A stretch of 64,000 nucleotides of DNA from Kiritimatiellia bacterium (lineage in GTDB: Bacteria > Verrucomicrobiota > Kiritimatiellia > UBA8416 > YA12-FULL-48-11), in the NCBI GenBank assembly GCA_028716365.1, contig JAQUPZ010000009.1, forward strand, positions 124,001-188,000, given 5' to 3'. A model generated the notes under the pieces. That model worked only from the letters and a program-made list of their open reading frames with translations. It ran no database searches and was not told the DNA's origin. Numbering within the stretch: the stretch's first letter is position 1; the number at the start of each line of letters is the position of its first letter. Positions 8,714-17,695 of the stretch are shown piece after piece. A program made the translations under genes and the position numbers.

Positions 8714-9874
8714 TCAATGCTTACAAAGGCGGGTAATCTCATTCGAAAAGGATTCACAAAACATTGTTTCGTTTCGGTTGTTCAGGATGTAGTTCGAAAG
8801 CCGGTCAAGAGTCGCAGGTGTCAAGCATTTTGGAAGTGCAACAAGGCTTTTTACCAAATCAGCCGCGTCTCCCTCCCGAAACAAACATTCGTCAGGGAGG
8901 AGATCCATCATGCCGTCAACGTTGGATGCAAGAACAGGAATTCGCCTGAACATAGCCTCCATCATTACAAGCGGAACACCCTCATAGCGCGAGGGTATCA
9001 GTAAAATATCCAAGGCGGGATAGATTTCTGACATACTTCTCTGCCATGGTAAAAACTGAACAAGATTTTCAACGTCAAACTGCTTAACCAGCCTTACGGC
9101 AGAATCCAAGTCCGGCCCATCCCCAATAATGACGAAATTGTACCCTTTGAGGACAGAACGATAGGCCGCAATTGTATGGATCAGAAAATCTTGCCGCTTC
9201 TGAAGAAACTCCACTCTACCGACAACCCCAACGTACCGCTTACCGGTCCACCCCAAAGCTGTACGGGCTGAATCCCTGGCACCGGATGGAACTGTTGAAA
9301 CATCTGGACCACATTCCACGACGGCCACTTTATCAGCGGATACTCCATGGTTGTTCACAAGAATCTCCTTCATCCGCCTACTGATTGTGATATAAGCCGA
9401 TGGCACCGAATACCAGAACCGATTCATCAAATCCTGCAGCAGCGATACAATAGATGGTCGAATTGTCCAGATCCTGTGAGTCATAGGCAGATATGATACA
9501 ACCGGAATGGCCAATGATCGACAAGCCGCCAGGATACAAAGACCCAACGTAATAAATCCCTGGATATTAACCACAAAACGCGGTTGCCAATGATGTATAT
9601 ATTTTTCAATGGCACGCGTGCGCCGCCAACGAAATATACCGTCAACGGATTCTGAAGGCGTGGTCGGAACAACAGCGGAAAGCACCTCAAGGCGTCCGAG
9701 TCGCGAGGAGAGTCGGTTCAATTCATTTGCTAAAGATTTATTGCGACCGGTATGTAAAACACCAATAATCAGGTCTGGCTCATTGGCCAATCGCTCAATT
9801 GCTTTAAAAGCAGTCAGATCGTGCCCGCCGAAAGCCTCAGCGTCCCATGCAAACAAGATCCGGGTCACGGACAT
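8714..9874 (-). CDS. Glycosyltransferase family 4
   Basis: 386 aa. GT-B fold with an N-terminal Rossmann half (RILFAWDAEAFGGHDLTAF) and a C-terminal half with YVGVVGRVEFLQKRQDFLI, FVIIGDGPDLDSAV and IPSRYEGVPLVMMEAM, the last holding the EX7E pair E298/E306. The K/R of the donor phosphate-binding site is in the VEFLQKRQD stretch. Retaining hexosyl transfer from a UDP- or GDP-sugar is the family reaction; the sugar cannot be read from sequence. Overlaps the upstream GT4 gene by about 10 nt, so translation is probably coupled. Confidence 0.88.
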   Translation of the reverse strand: MSVTRILFAWDAEAFGGHDLTAFKAIERLANEPDLIIGVLHTGRNKSLANELNRLSSRLGRLEVLSAVVPTTPSESVDGIFRWRRTRAIEKYIHHWQPRFVVNIQGFITLGLCILAACRSLAIPVVSYLPMTHRIWTIRPSIVSLLQDLMNRFWYSVPSAYITISRRMKEILVNNHGVSADKVAVVECGPDVSTVPSGARDSARTALGWTGKRYVGVVGRVEFLQKRQDFLIHTIAAYRSVLKGYNFVIIGDGPDLDSAVRLVKQFDVENLVQFLPWQRSMSEIYPALDILLIPSRYEGVPLVMMEAMFRRIPVLASNVDGMMDLLPDECLFREGDAADLVKSLVALPKCLTPATLDRLSNYILNNRNETMFCESFSNEITRLCKH

Positions 9875-11109
9875 GAAAAACCTGTCCTCTCGGAGTTAAT
9901 TTGGATAAGTTGTTTGTAGGTTTGAACGAACCGCCTTGCAACAAGTCCAATTTCGTAACATGCGATCATTTTCTTGCGTGCTTCTCGCCCCAGCCGAACG
10001 CGTAGCTCAGGGTCAACGATCAGTTTCAGGATCGCAGCAGCCAAGGCCCGGGCATCACCAGTCGGAACAACTAGTCCATTCACATTGTTTTCAACAAGTG
10101 CCAGATTCCCGGGGATATCTGAAACCACACATGCAAGTCCCCAGCTTTGTGCTTCCAATAAGGCGTTTGACAGACCTTCCATGCGTGAGGGCAGAACGAA
10201 TATGCCAGATACGCGGAAAAGCGAATCCGTATCAGGTACCCATCCGGTAAATGTCATAGACTCCAGACAACCAGCCGCCTGAGCCTGTTTTTTCCATCTG
10301 ACCGCTTCCCCACTGCCAGCCAACGTAATCCGCGCATCCTTTACTTTACAATGAATCAGGGCCCATGCATCCACCAGAATGTCAAATGCTTTATGCATCA
10401 TACCTTGCGAAAAGTTGCCAAGATAAAGGACGCTCCGGTGAACCGCGACATCTGCATACTCGTTGGGCACCCGAACACCATTCGGCAGAATAATGATCTG
10501 TTCATCTGGAATCCCGTGCCGCTGTAAATCAGCGCTAATGTAGCCATCCATTGCAACAAAACGTGCCTGGCGACGAAGATGAGTCCAGATCCTGCGAAAC
10601 GGCACATCATAGCCAATCGGCATCAGGGAAGGAAAAAGCGGCTCCTTGGCTATTACCTGAAACCCCCTGTATCTACCGAGCCAGACGCCCAGACCAGCCA
10701 GCCAACCGGACTCGTGGACATGGAGCAGATCAATACTGCCACCATCATGAAGGAAATAATTTCGCGCCGCCAGAATGAATGATAACCGCGCAAGCCACAT
10801 GACCGGTAACATCAACCAGAAAGCTACGGCACGATATCCGGTATCGGACGGGAATAGTCGACAAAAAGAATTAACGAAATGTTGCATCGGGGTAATGAAA
10901 GAACATAGCAGGCCTAGACGCACAACACGACAATCACCGTCCATTATAACTCGTTCCATGCGGCGATCCAACAGAGCGGCAACGATCTCACACTTGACCC
11001 CTTGCTCGGCAAGACTATGCACGAGCTTTCGGCACTGCCGCTCAGCTCCGCCTTCATGATCGGGCCAATAACTCCACACCAGCATGCAGACTCTTATATT
11101 ATCCGCCAT
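9865..11109 (-). CDS. Glycosyltransferase family 4 (GGAE-type)
   Basis: About 414 aa from the ATG at 11107-11109; an earlier in-frame ATG at 11137-11139 would add ten residues. I prefer the inner start because the paralogous fragment at 13817 also begins its similarity there. The opening NIRVCMLVWSYWPDHEGGAE is the donor/acceptor loop of GT4 enzymes, and LPSRMEGLSNALLEAQ carries the EX7E site. It closely resembles the GT4 at 16148 (CMLIYNYWPDIAGGAEKQCR), so the locus holds at least two full copies and one dead fragment of this subfamily. Its 3' end overlaps the next GT4 gene. Confidence 0.88.
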   Translation of the reverse strand: MADNIRVCMLVWSYWPDHEGGAERQCRKLVHSLAEQGVKCEIVAALLDRRMERVIMDGDCRVVRLGLLCSFITPMQHFVNSFCRLFPSDTGYRAVAFWLMLPVMWLARLSFILAARNYFLHDGGSIDLLHVHESGWLAGLGVWLGRYRGFQVIAKEPLFPSLMPIGYDVPFRRIWTHLRRQARFVAMDGYISADLQRHGIPDEQIIILPNGVRVPNEYADVAVHRSVLYLGNFSQGMMHKAFDILVDAWALIHCKVKDARITLAGSGEAVRWKKQAQAAGCLESMTFTGWVPDTDSLFRVSGIFVLPSRMEGLSNALLEAQSWGLACVVSDIPGNLALVENNVNGLVVPTGDARALAAAILKLIVDPELRVRLGREARKKMIACYEIGLVARRFVQTYKQLIQINSERTGFSCP

Positions 11110-11173
11110 ATACCTGTTGCCTAAAATACCGGAAAACATCTCAGGCGTGTCAACGCTGTTTTAAACTTCATGG

Positions 11174-11884
11174 TTATTCATGGCGCTGGTTGCCAACACA
11201 CCTAATTGCGTAGCTATGGTTTCTTTTACTCTCATGCGTGAGATAGGCCATTTCGTAGTCATGTGTATTACAGAATTCATTCACAGCCTCTATAACACCC
11301 CACCTAGATAAACTATCCCCCCACAAGGTATAGTCATGACCTGCAATAAAACCTGAAGATTTCACCTTTTCCCTCACCGTACAGAGATCCTGTTTCACGC
11401 TCTCATAGGCGTGCGATGCATCAATATAAACCCAGTCAAAGTAATTCTCCGAAAAAGTTCGTAGAACATCCCAGGACAATCCCCGATGAAGAACAACTCG
11501 CCCGGAATCGATCTCCCGGGAGAACCGATCTTTTACCTTAGCGTACGCGCATTCGTTATAGCTCGTTTGCTCCAAATCGGATGACCACAAGTCGATCAGG
11601 TGTAAGACCTTTGGCTGACATATCTGGATAATTGACGCGGAGAAGTTCCCCTCAGCAACACCCACTTCGGCAATCACGGCATTCTTAGGCATCATTTCAA
11701 GCAAAGCGAGTCGGTTGGGAAGAACGCGGAGGCATTCGATAAGTTCAGGTCGAACATCCTGAGAAATATTACAAAGTATACCATGTGTTCGGTTGACATC
11801 CAAGTGTTGCCTATAGATTGCAACCGGGTCCACGACAGCTTTTGGAAGCACTTTTAACAGCCAGTCTCGTATCTTAGACATCAT
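11174..11884 (-). CDS. Class I SAM-dependent methyltransferase (Methyltransf_24 type)
   Basis: 236 aa. SAM motif I is AVIAEVGVAEGNFSASI in the middle of the N-terminal half, followed by VLHLIDLWSS. The DWVYIDASHAYESVKQDL stretch is the characteristic motif of the Methyltransf_24/TylF-like group, often sugar O-methyltransferases. GFIAGHDYTLWG near the end supplies the metal/acceptor-site residues seen in such enzymes. ATG start at 11882-11884. It lies between the GT4 at 9865 and the membrane transferase at 12123, so a role in capping or decorating the polysaccharide is likely. The 238 nt upstream of it hold no gene I can recognise. Confidence 0.82.
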   Translation of the reverse strand: MMSKIRDWLLKVLPKAVVDPVAIYRQHLDVNRTHGILCNISQDVRPELIECLRVLPNRLALLEMMPKNAVIAEVGVAEGNFSASIIQICQPKVLHLIDLWSSDLEQTSYNECAYAKVKDRFSREIDSGRVVLHRGLSWDVLRTFSENYFDWVYIDASHAYESVKQDLCTVREKVKSSGFIAGHDYTLWGDSLSRWGVIEAVNEFCNTHDYEMAYLTHESKRNHSYAIRCVGNQRHE

Positions 11885-12122
11885 AACTCTCCCAACTCAG
11901 AAATCAAGTCATTAGTCTGACACAAATATCATCATCCCGTCATACCGACGAACAGAACCTTACTCAAATTCACCCTTGCATCCTGGTGCATACCATATAA
12001 CCGCACAGATTCTTGATCTTCCTATCCGCTCTGAAATCAGTGTTAGCCGGCAGCTAAACCGAATTTCTCAAAGGTTTTGTGAACGTATGATAAACCCCTT
12101 GATTCAAATCTCGACAACAACT

Positions 12123-13766
12123 TCACGGTTGTGCGGCACCGGCGCTGTTGTTTGCTCCAACTTGCCCTGGAAACGGCACACTGTATATCGTGATATCTGG
12201 GTTTTCGTAGATCATGATGAATCTCCGATCCCGTGCAATGTCTTTCACAAAGAAGTCCGGATACACGCCGAGATTGTTCATGTCTTTGTCTATGGGCGCA
12301 ACAAGCCATTTCTTTACAACAATTGCCCCCACTTCCATTTCCTGGAGTATGGCCAATCTCTGATCACGGCCGGCTTTCCAGAAATCGCGCAACCTGTCGT
12401 GCCCCATGTACCATTCGTGGGGACAGGGAAACAACCGGTAGTTCCCTTCCGGATACATGAAGACCCTGTTAGGTGTTGGCGGATGTTGTTTTAGAAATTC
12501 GATGGCACTGATGACTCCCGGCTTAACATGTCTGAGTTGATATGTTTTTCCCAACACAATGACTGATTGTATAACCGCCAGAGATATCAATATTGGCAAC
12601 CATATACGTTTGCGCGGCAGCCATGAATCCAGCTCCGCCATTGAAATCAGCAGGAGGGGAACGCCGGGGAGAAAGAACCTCACATCCGGCGCCGTACGCA
12701 TGAACCAGGCTGTAAAACTGATATACCATATTCCGCAACCGGCCCAAACCCAGCTCCAGCCCAAGATTGTTTCGCGTTGCGACAATCGGGGCAACACCAT
12801 TACCACCCCCAAACCAGCTGTAAGCCAGAACAAGCCACCTCCATAGATCAGCAGATTCACGGGATTCCTCACATCACCAGGATTATTTGCAACCTGCTGC
12901 TTATGTATTTTCTTCCTGGTATACACTGGTACTGTTGTCCCAGGCGGCTGTTTTTCGTGACCAAGGCATTCCTCAATTTGCCTGACATTAACTCCCATTT
13001 TCTGTATGTAAGGCAGCACTTTAGCATAAGGATAATATTTCTGCCCAAGGTGTATAAACAGACCCACGGCCATGACAAAATAAGCAAAAAACACGACGGC
13101 CACTATACCCATCCTGGTAACAGTCTTCCACCTGTATTCTTTCCAAGGATAAGCATATAACATGACACCAAAGTAAGCAGGAACCATGACAACTATGGTT
13201 TCTTTGATGCTTAGAGCAAATAGTATAAAAATAACAGAGAAAGCCAAACGGCGTTTTCGAAGATAATAAAATGATGCAATCAACTGGGCAATAGCAGGAA
13301 CATCCTGATAGAAGGCTACACTGAAAATAAGACACGCCGGCAACGATGCAAGTACTACCAGATATACCAGAACTCCGACACTTCCTCGATCATCCGACTT
13401 AAATAGCAACCATGAATACACAAGTGCCTGGAGCCAGAACAGCGATTGCATGATCTGCACCGCAAAAAAACTGCCTCCGGTAATCCTAAACACAACCGCC
13501 GCCAGATAATGCCAGAGAAAAACATGAGGGTAATTTCTGACTTCCTGCCCCCCATGATTCACAGGTATTTCAGCTGAGATTGTCGGCGTCGAAAGATCAT
13601 GGGACTGCGTAACAGCCAAGTAGTAATGAGTAACTTCATCACCTATCATCGGCTCCCTGGTCAACAGCCCAACAAAAAGAACTCCTATCCATGAAAGCAG
13701 GATGATAGAGACCGGCGCCCATCTTTCCAGAAACATTTTTGACCTAACACTGTCCATACACAACAT
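12123..13766 (-). CDS. GT39-like membrane glycosyltransferase
   Basis: About 547 aa. TM1 (WAPVSIILLSWIGVLFVGLL) is followed by TREPMIGDEVTHYYLAV, an acidic loop like the ExD region of ArnT/PMT enzymes, and later RNYPHVFLWHYLAAVVFRI. Eight to ten helices follow, then a soluble C-terminus of about 130 residues. This is the clearest GT39-like protein of the window; such enzymes use polyprenyl-phosphate sugars in the periplasm. Starts at 13766, 13757 or 13736 are all possible; the last has TTAGG at a good distance. The C-terminal motif GVYPDFFVKDIARDRRF recurs in the orphan fragment at 1648. Confidence 0.75.
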   Translation of the reverse strand: MLCMDSVRSKMFLERWAPVSIILLSWIGVLFVGLLTREPMIGDEVTHYYLAVTQSHDLSTPTISAEIPVNHGGQEVRNYPHVFLWHYLAAVVFRITGGSFFAVQIMQSLFWLQALVYSWLLFKSDDRGSVGVLVYLVVLASLPACLIFSVAFYQDVPAIAQLIASFYYLRKRRLAFSVIFILFALSIKETIVVMVPAYFGVMLYAYPWKEYRWKTVTRMGIVAVVFFAYFVMAVGLFIHLGQKYYPYAKVLPYIQKMGVNVRQIEECLGHEKQPPGTTVPVYTRKKIHKQQVANNPGDVRNPVNLLIYGGGLFWLTAGLGVVMVLPRLSQRETILGWSWVWAGCGIWYISFTAWFMRTAPDVRFFLPGVPLLLISMAELDSWLPRKRIWLPILISLAVIQSVIVLGKTYQLRHVKPGVISAIEFLKQHPPTPNRVFMYPEGNYRLFPCPHEWYMGHDRLRDFWKAGRDQRLAILQEMEVGAIVVKKWLVAPIDKDMNNLGVYPDFFVKDIARDRRFIMIYENPDITIYSVPFPGQVGANNSAGAAQP

Positions 13767-13816
13767 TCTCAATATTGACTAGGCAGATGACCGCTTCCAC
13801 GCGAAGATATCGCCAC

Positions 13817-13909
13817 TTATTTGAATAATTGCCGTTCCGCCCCACCTTCGCGATCAGACCAATAGCTCCACACAAGCATACAGACCCGAATATTGTCCGT
13901 CTTAAGCCT
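13817..13909 (-). pseudogene. N-terminal fragment of a GT4 glycosyltransferase
   Basis: Directly after the sulfotransferase stop, about 29 codons encode LKTDNIRVCMLVWSYWSD then REGGAERQLFK and a stop. This matches the start of the GT4 at 9865-11109 (ADNIRVCMLVWSYWPDHEGG) at roughly four residues in five. There is no start codon at the equivalent position, and the similarity ends abruptly after AERQ. It is a dead duplicate of the 5' end of that gene. Confidence 0.7.
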
Positions 13910-13922
13910 GGAGGATAATACG

Positions 13923-14672
13923 TCAGGTAAAGGAAGTCGGGCCGCTGATCTGGCTTCGGCGAATGGTTTCGAGTTCCTGGAAAATTCCCAGAGGACTATC
14001 GCCACCAAAGACGTCGATAAGGTAATTGACAAACATCAGTCTTACGCCGTCGATAGGCTTCTTCCGGTTCAGATTCGAATTTCGAGCATCGACCAGCGGC
14101 CGATCCACAAATGTCACCAAGCGATTGAACTCGGACTGCTCCTCCATTAGTCGCTCATAGTTCAACAGTAGTATAGGAACGGTTGTACAAGGAAAAAGCT
14201 TTAGGAGCTGGCGGTTATGGAGAGACCAAGAGCGGAGTACCCGCCATAGAATCAGCATCCCCGACTGATCCCGGTAGTGTGCAGAAACCGACGAGGGATG
14301 ACGGTAGACGACAATCAGGCGATGTACCAGCAGGGATGGCTTCCAAGCCTGGTACGTCAGACAGGTGCGCGGATCCTTGAAGCCCCAGTCCTCTCCCGTC
14401 GCGTTCGCCGCCCGAACAATTTCATTCATTTCATGGCGCTGGACGACACTCACTGACAAGGGATTTGGAAGGGCGATCTCGTAGCTTTCGATATTATGGC
14501 ACTTCAGAATGTCCTTATTTAGCCTTTGCGTGGCGGAACGTTCGTACTTATTTCCCGCGTCGTAATCCAGCCCGCTCACACCCTCCTCGACCATCCGGAT
14601 CCCGGACCGGTGAAGGATCTCGGCGACCAGCGTGGTCCCAGATTTGTGCATTCCCAGAACAATATATAACAT
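13923..14672 (-). CDS. Sulfotransferase family protein
   Basis: 249 aa. The N-terminus MLYIVLGMHKSGTTLVAEIL is the 5'-phosphosulfate-binding (PSB) loop of PAPS sulfotransferases, and LIVVYRHPSSVSAHYRD is the 3'-phosphate-binding motif with Arg and Ser. WGFKDPRTCLTY is also typical of the family. It would transfer sulfate from PAPS to a sugar hydroxyl. PAPS could be supplied by the cysC-cysD-cysNC genes at the head of the locus (38.3-41.7 kb). The ATG at 14670-14672 has AGGAAGAG upstream. It follows a methyltransferase gene (14702) by 29 nt in the same direction. Confidence 0.85.
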   Translation of the reverse strand: MLYIVLGMHKSGTTLVAEILHRSGIRMVEEGVSGLDYDAGNKYERSATQRLNKDILKCHNIESYEIALPNPLSVSVVQRHEMNEIVRAANATGEDWGFKDPRTCLTYQAWKPSLLVHRLIVVYRHPSSVSAHYRDQSGMLILWRVLRSWSLHNRQLLKLFPCTTVPILLLNYERLMEEQSEFNRLVTFVDRPLVDARNSNLNRKKPIDGVRLMFVNYLIDVFGGDSPLGIFQELETIRRSQISGPTSFT

Positions 14673-14701
14673 GTCTTACTCTTCCTGCCCGTTCCAAATC
14701 A

Positions 14702-15412
14702 TTACTTAACCCAACAATACGCAATGCGCCGCCCGCCTTTGCTGGCCGAAGACCCCCACTCCACCTTCTTGAAGAGTTCCAAGTGTGTGACAAAAAGATT
14801 GATAAAAGCCGCCTCCGAGAAATACCAGGCACGATGATAGGCTCTCGATCCGATGTAGGCCAGCGGCAGGCGGGAACAGAATGCCCGGAGTATCAGGCGC
14901 GAAAACCAACCATAAGGCAGATGCTCAGCCAGCACGGTTGGGAACTCGACAACCGCCAGTTCGTTCGTGATGGCCGCCACCTTCTTCATGGCTTCCACCG
15001 GCGAAAGTACGTGATGCAGAACATTGAGAAAGAGGACTATATCGTACCGTTCCTGAGTGCCAATCTCGAAGAGATCGCGTCGCTCAATCGATACGTTACT
15101 CCAGCCCCACAGCCCCACTATTTCCTGCGCGATGGATACGTACGTTGGGTCAATATCAATTCCGTCCGCGCTGCTCGCTCCCCGTCGAACGGCCTCATGA
15201 CAAAAGAATCCATATCGACACCCCACGTCCAAAACGGTCTTCTCCCGGACTGGATGCCGGAAGACAACCTCCACCCGTGTCCGGCTGTCCGCCCCAGGGA
15301 TACGGAGCCCGTGGGGTAGATCAATACTCTGGTATCCATCAAACGTGTGCTTATTCAGAAATTCTTGAACCGATTCCTTCGATGCCATGTTTTTATTACC
15401 CTGACTCTCCAC
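14702..15412 (-). CDS. Class I SAM methyltransferase (CmoB/DUF1698-like core)
   Basis: 236 aa. EKTVLDVGCRYGFFCHEAVR is motif I with GIDIDPTYVSIA after it; YDIVLFLNVLHHVLSPVEAM is motif II. I chose the GTG at 15410-15412 because it has the best ribosome site in the window, AAAGGAGGT about 6 nt upstream. The ATG eight codons later (15386-15388) has none. The order of motifs and the RAWYFSEAAF stretch resemble DUF1698/CmoB-like enzymes, but the CmoB substrate site is not visible, so in this context a sugar or lipid methyltransferase is more likely. Confidence 0.8.
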   Translation of the reverse strand: MESQGNKNMASKESVQEFLNKHTFDGYQSIDLPHGLRIPGADSRTRVEVVFRHPVREKTVLDVGCRYGFFCHEAVRRGASSADGIDIDPTYVSIAQEIVGLWGWSNVSIERRDLFEIGTQERYDIVLFLNVLHHVLSPVEAMKKVAAITNELAVVEFPTVLAEHLPYGWFSRLILRAFCSRLPLAYIGSRAYHRAWYFSEAAFINLFVTHLELFKKVEWGSSASKGGRRIAYCWVK

Positions 15413-15455
15413 AGTACCACCTCCTTTTTATTGAAAGCTTAAGTCCATCCCCACA

Positions 15456-16151
15456 TCACATGGTACTGACAGGTTGTTCGAACCATAACCTGGGATCTTT
15501 CTCCACCCACCGATCCCTGATCGCCTTCACCCATTTCAAGACAGAATTCCATTCCGCTTGCCCGGATTTCTCAAAGGCGTGGCGAAACTGATCCACATCA
15601 TCATCCGACAAAATACCCAACTGCCTGTAAGCCGTCGTCTGGTCAACCGGTTTGAGGGCGAACAGGTGACGGACTTCAAAACAGTCTGTTGGGATATCAA
15701 AACTCTTTCTTCCCCAGGCAAGACAGGCAAATCGGTGACAACCGTCCCCGATAAAATAGCCGGCGGACACCCGCCAGCCGACGAGGAACGGCTTCTTGAG
15801 AATGATTCGTTGCTTCAGTTCTGGGCGACGTTTAATATCTTCGTGGAGCGAAAGAAATGAAGCTATCCCATCAGCATAGATGTTTTCCGCTTCTTTCCAA
15901 GTCATGTCACAGCCTCGAAACCGGGCCTTAAACCGAGTGTATTGAGGAAAATACGGATGCTGCTTCGCCATGGCAAAGAATTCACCGCTGGCAAGTACGT
16001 CACGGCCGGTCAGGATCATACCCGTCCCAGATAACAAATGCTTTCCGACCGTTTCCAGCCATTCCAGAAAATCGATTCGTACCAGAAGATCAAATCGGTA
16101 TGGCCAAATGAGCCCACCGCCATCGAATGTTCCGGCTTGCGGCAAGTTCAT
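15456..16151 (-). CDS. Uncharacterised protein with ParB-like GDGCHR motif
   Basis: 231 aa, not assigned. The segment AGYFIGDGCHRFACLAWG resembles the G-x-H-R catalytic/nucleotide motif of ParB/Srx-fold proteins, where a similar IDGxHR sits in the CTP/ATP pocket. Before it lies an all-soluble region rich in aromatic and basic residues (KQHPYFPQYTRFKARFRG), and after it an acidic C-terminus. No signal peptide or membrane helix is present. Its ATG overlaps the stop of the GT4 gene at 16148 (ATGA), so it belongs to the glycan operon. Kinase or nucleotide-dependent modifying activity is conceivable but not shown. Confidence 0.6.
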   Translation of the reverse strand: MNLPQAGTFDGGGLIWPYRFDLLVRIDFLEWLETVGKHLLSGTGMILTGRDVLASGEFFAMAKQHPYFPQYTRFKARFRGCDMTWKEAENIYADGIASFLSLHEDIKRRPELKQRIILKKPFLVGWRVSAGYFIGDGCHRFACLAWGRKSFDIPTDCFEVRHLFALKPVDQTTAYRQLGILSDDDVDQFRHAFEKSGQAEWNSVLKWVKAIRDRWVEKDPRLWFEQPVSTM

Positions 16152-17398
16152 GCTGTCACCTTGTGGAGCATATTCTCGTACTGCGAGCAGATTCGGTCCA
16201 CTATTATGGGCACGCTGAAGTTGTGACGAATTCGTTCGCGGGCCGCCTTCCCCATCCGGCTACGACGCACGGGGTCACCAAGAAGGTCGAGAATGGCCTG
16301 CGCAAAACCTGCGGGGTCGTCCACCGGAACTACAAGTCCCGTCGTTCCATCTACCACAACTTCGCAGTTACCCGGAATATCAGACACAACGGCTGGAACA
16401 CCGTGTGCCTGGGCTTCGAGCAGGGCATTGGAAATCCCCTCCCCCCGTGACGGTAGCACGAACAGGGCCGCCCGGTGATAAAGGGCAGGCATGTCGGATA
16501 CATGACCAGCGAATTCGATACTATTGCGACAATGACATGTCTCGGCCAGAACCTGCCAGGTTGAGGAATCTCCTGCCCCAGCCACGACCAGATGCGCCTC
16601 AGGCAATGCTTCGACCACACGCGCCCAAGCACGGATTAGTACATCGAAAGCCTTGTGCGATACTCTCTGGGTAAAATTCCCGACGTATAACACGAACTGA
16701 TTGCGATCCACGGGAGCAGCCTGGTCCGGAATATCGACTCCGTTGGGAATAATGCAAACACGGTCCGCCGAAACACCTTCGCGGACAATGTCCTCAGCCA
16801 TCGCAGACGTCAGCGCAATGTAGGATATCCGCTGGCGCCACCTTCTCCACAGTGGCGCCAGCGGAACATCACCGCCGATGTGCGGAAAAGCAGGAAGAAA
16901 GGCCGCCTTGCAAATCACCGGGATACCCAAGAAATGCCCGATCCAACCGGCAAACCCGGCGTGCCATCCTGCGATGTGAACATGTATCAAATCCAGGGAT
17001 TGACGACGACGCCACAGGGTGCTGGCCGCGCCTATCATGAACAACCCGGTATTAATCCACCGCACGACGGTTGCCGCCATGCGCGACAAAGCCGATGGCT
17101 TCCACATCTCCGCGACTTTTCGAATCTCCATCGTCGGTGAACCCACCTGTTGGTGGCGTCTCAAAACGCTGTCCAGAATAGCCTCAAGAACAGGAACACG
17201 AACCACCTCGCACCCGTTGTCCATTTCCTGTGCGGGCAAGGCACCGCTCGTCCGCGCAGCTACGATCAAACACGAATGCCCGCGGCGGGCCAGTTCATGT
17301 GCCTGCAACCGACACTGTTTCTCCGCCCCGCCAGCAATGTCGGGCCAATAATTATATATGAGCATGCATGTCGCAATACTCTTATGAGGAGGAGTCAT
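16148..17398 (-). CDS. Glycosyltransferase family 4 (GGAE-type)
   Basis: 416 aa. CMLIYNYWPDIAGGAEKQCR opens the N-terminal Rossmann half. FVLYVGNFTQRVSHKAFDVL starts the donor-binding half, and LPSRGEGISNALLEAQAHG carries the EX7E pair. It is a paralogue of the GT4 at 9865. The 3' end overlaps the ParB-like gene by 4 nt. Start ATG at 17396-17398; no strong ribosome site is visible. Confidence 0.88.
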   Translation of the reverse strand: MTPPHKSIATCMLIYNYWPDIAGGAEKQCRLQAHELARRGHSCLIVAARTSGALPAQEMDNGCEVVRVPVLEAILDSVLRRHQQVGSPTMEIRKVAEMWKPSALSRMAATVVRWINTGLFMIGAASTLWRRRQSLDLIHVHIAGWHAGFAGWIGHFLGIPVICKAAFLPAFPHIGGDVPLAPLWRRWRQRISYIALTSAMAEDIVREGVSADRVCIIPNGVDIPDQAAPVDRNQFVLYVGNFTQRVSHKAFDVLIRAWARVVEALPEAHLVVAGAGDSSTWQVLAETCHCRNSIEFAGHVSDMPALYHRAALFVLPSRGEGISNALLEAQAHGVPAVVSDIPGNCEVVVDGTTGLVVPVDDPAGFAQAILDLLGDPVRRSRMGKAARERIRHNFSVPIIVDRICSQYENMLHKVTA

Positions 17399-17413
17399 TT
17401 GCTTTCGCCAGAC

Positions 17414-17695
17414 CTATTTAGCCTTTTCATTACCTGGAGTGCTAACAGATGGAGGATTACGTAATCCTCGTAAGTGTTCCAGGGAAACAGATGACAAGAC
17501 ACTGCCACCGCGGTACTGCCAAATCAATTCCTCCACGAGCAAGTTCATATAAGACGGGTCAACATGGAACCCATCATCTATATGTTACGCATCAGTGAGA
17601 CCACCAGTCACTCTCACGGCCATTTTCACGCCGTCATTCTCAAGTGATTTGTGATCATGTTCTCGCAACTTATTAACGACGACAAAAATATGCAT
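17414..17695 (-). pseudogene. Possible decayed gene with one in-frame stop
   Basis: Between the GT4 (16148) and the radical SAM gene (17673) one minus-strand frame stays open for 94 codons apart from a single TAA at about 17585. It starts with MHIFVVVNKLREHDHKSLE, and after the stop continues DDGFHVDPSYMNLLVEELIW to a TAG. The composition looks protein-like and two charged amphipathic stretches survive, but I recognise no family. It overlaps the 3' end of the radical SAM gene by about 23 nt. It may be a broken small gene or chance openness. Confidence 0.3.

Noticed and set aside
14465..15319. 284-codon plus-strand open frame
   Set aside because: It is antisense to the sulfotransferase and the methyltransferase, both with clear motifs. 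The product is rich in Arg and Pro, as usual for mirror frames of coding DNA.
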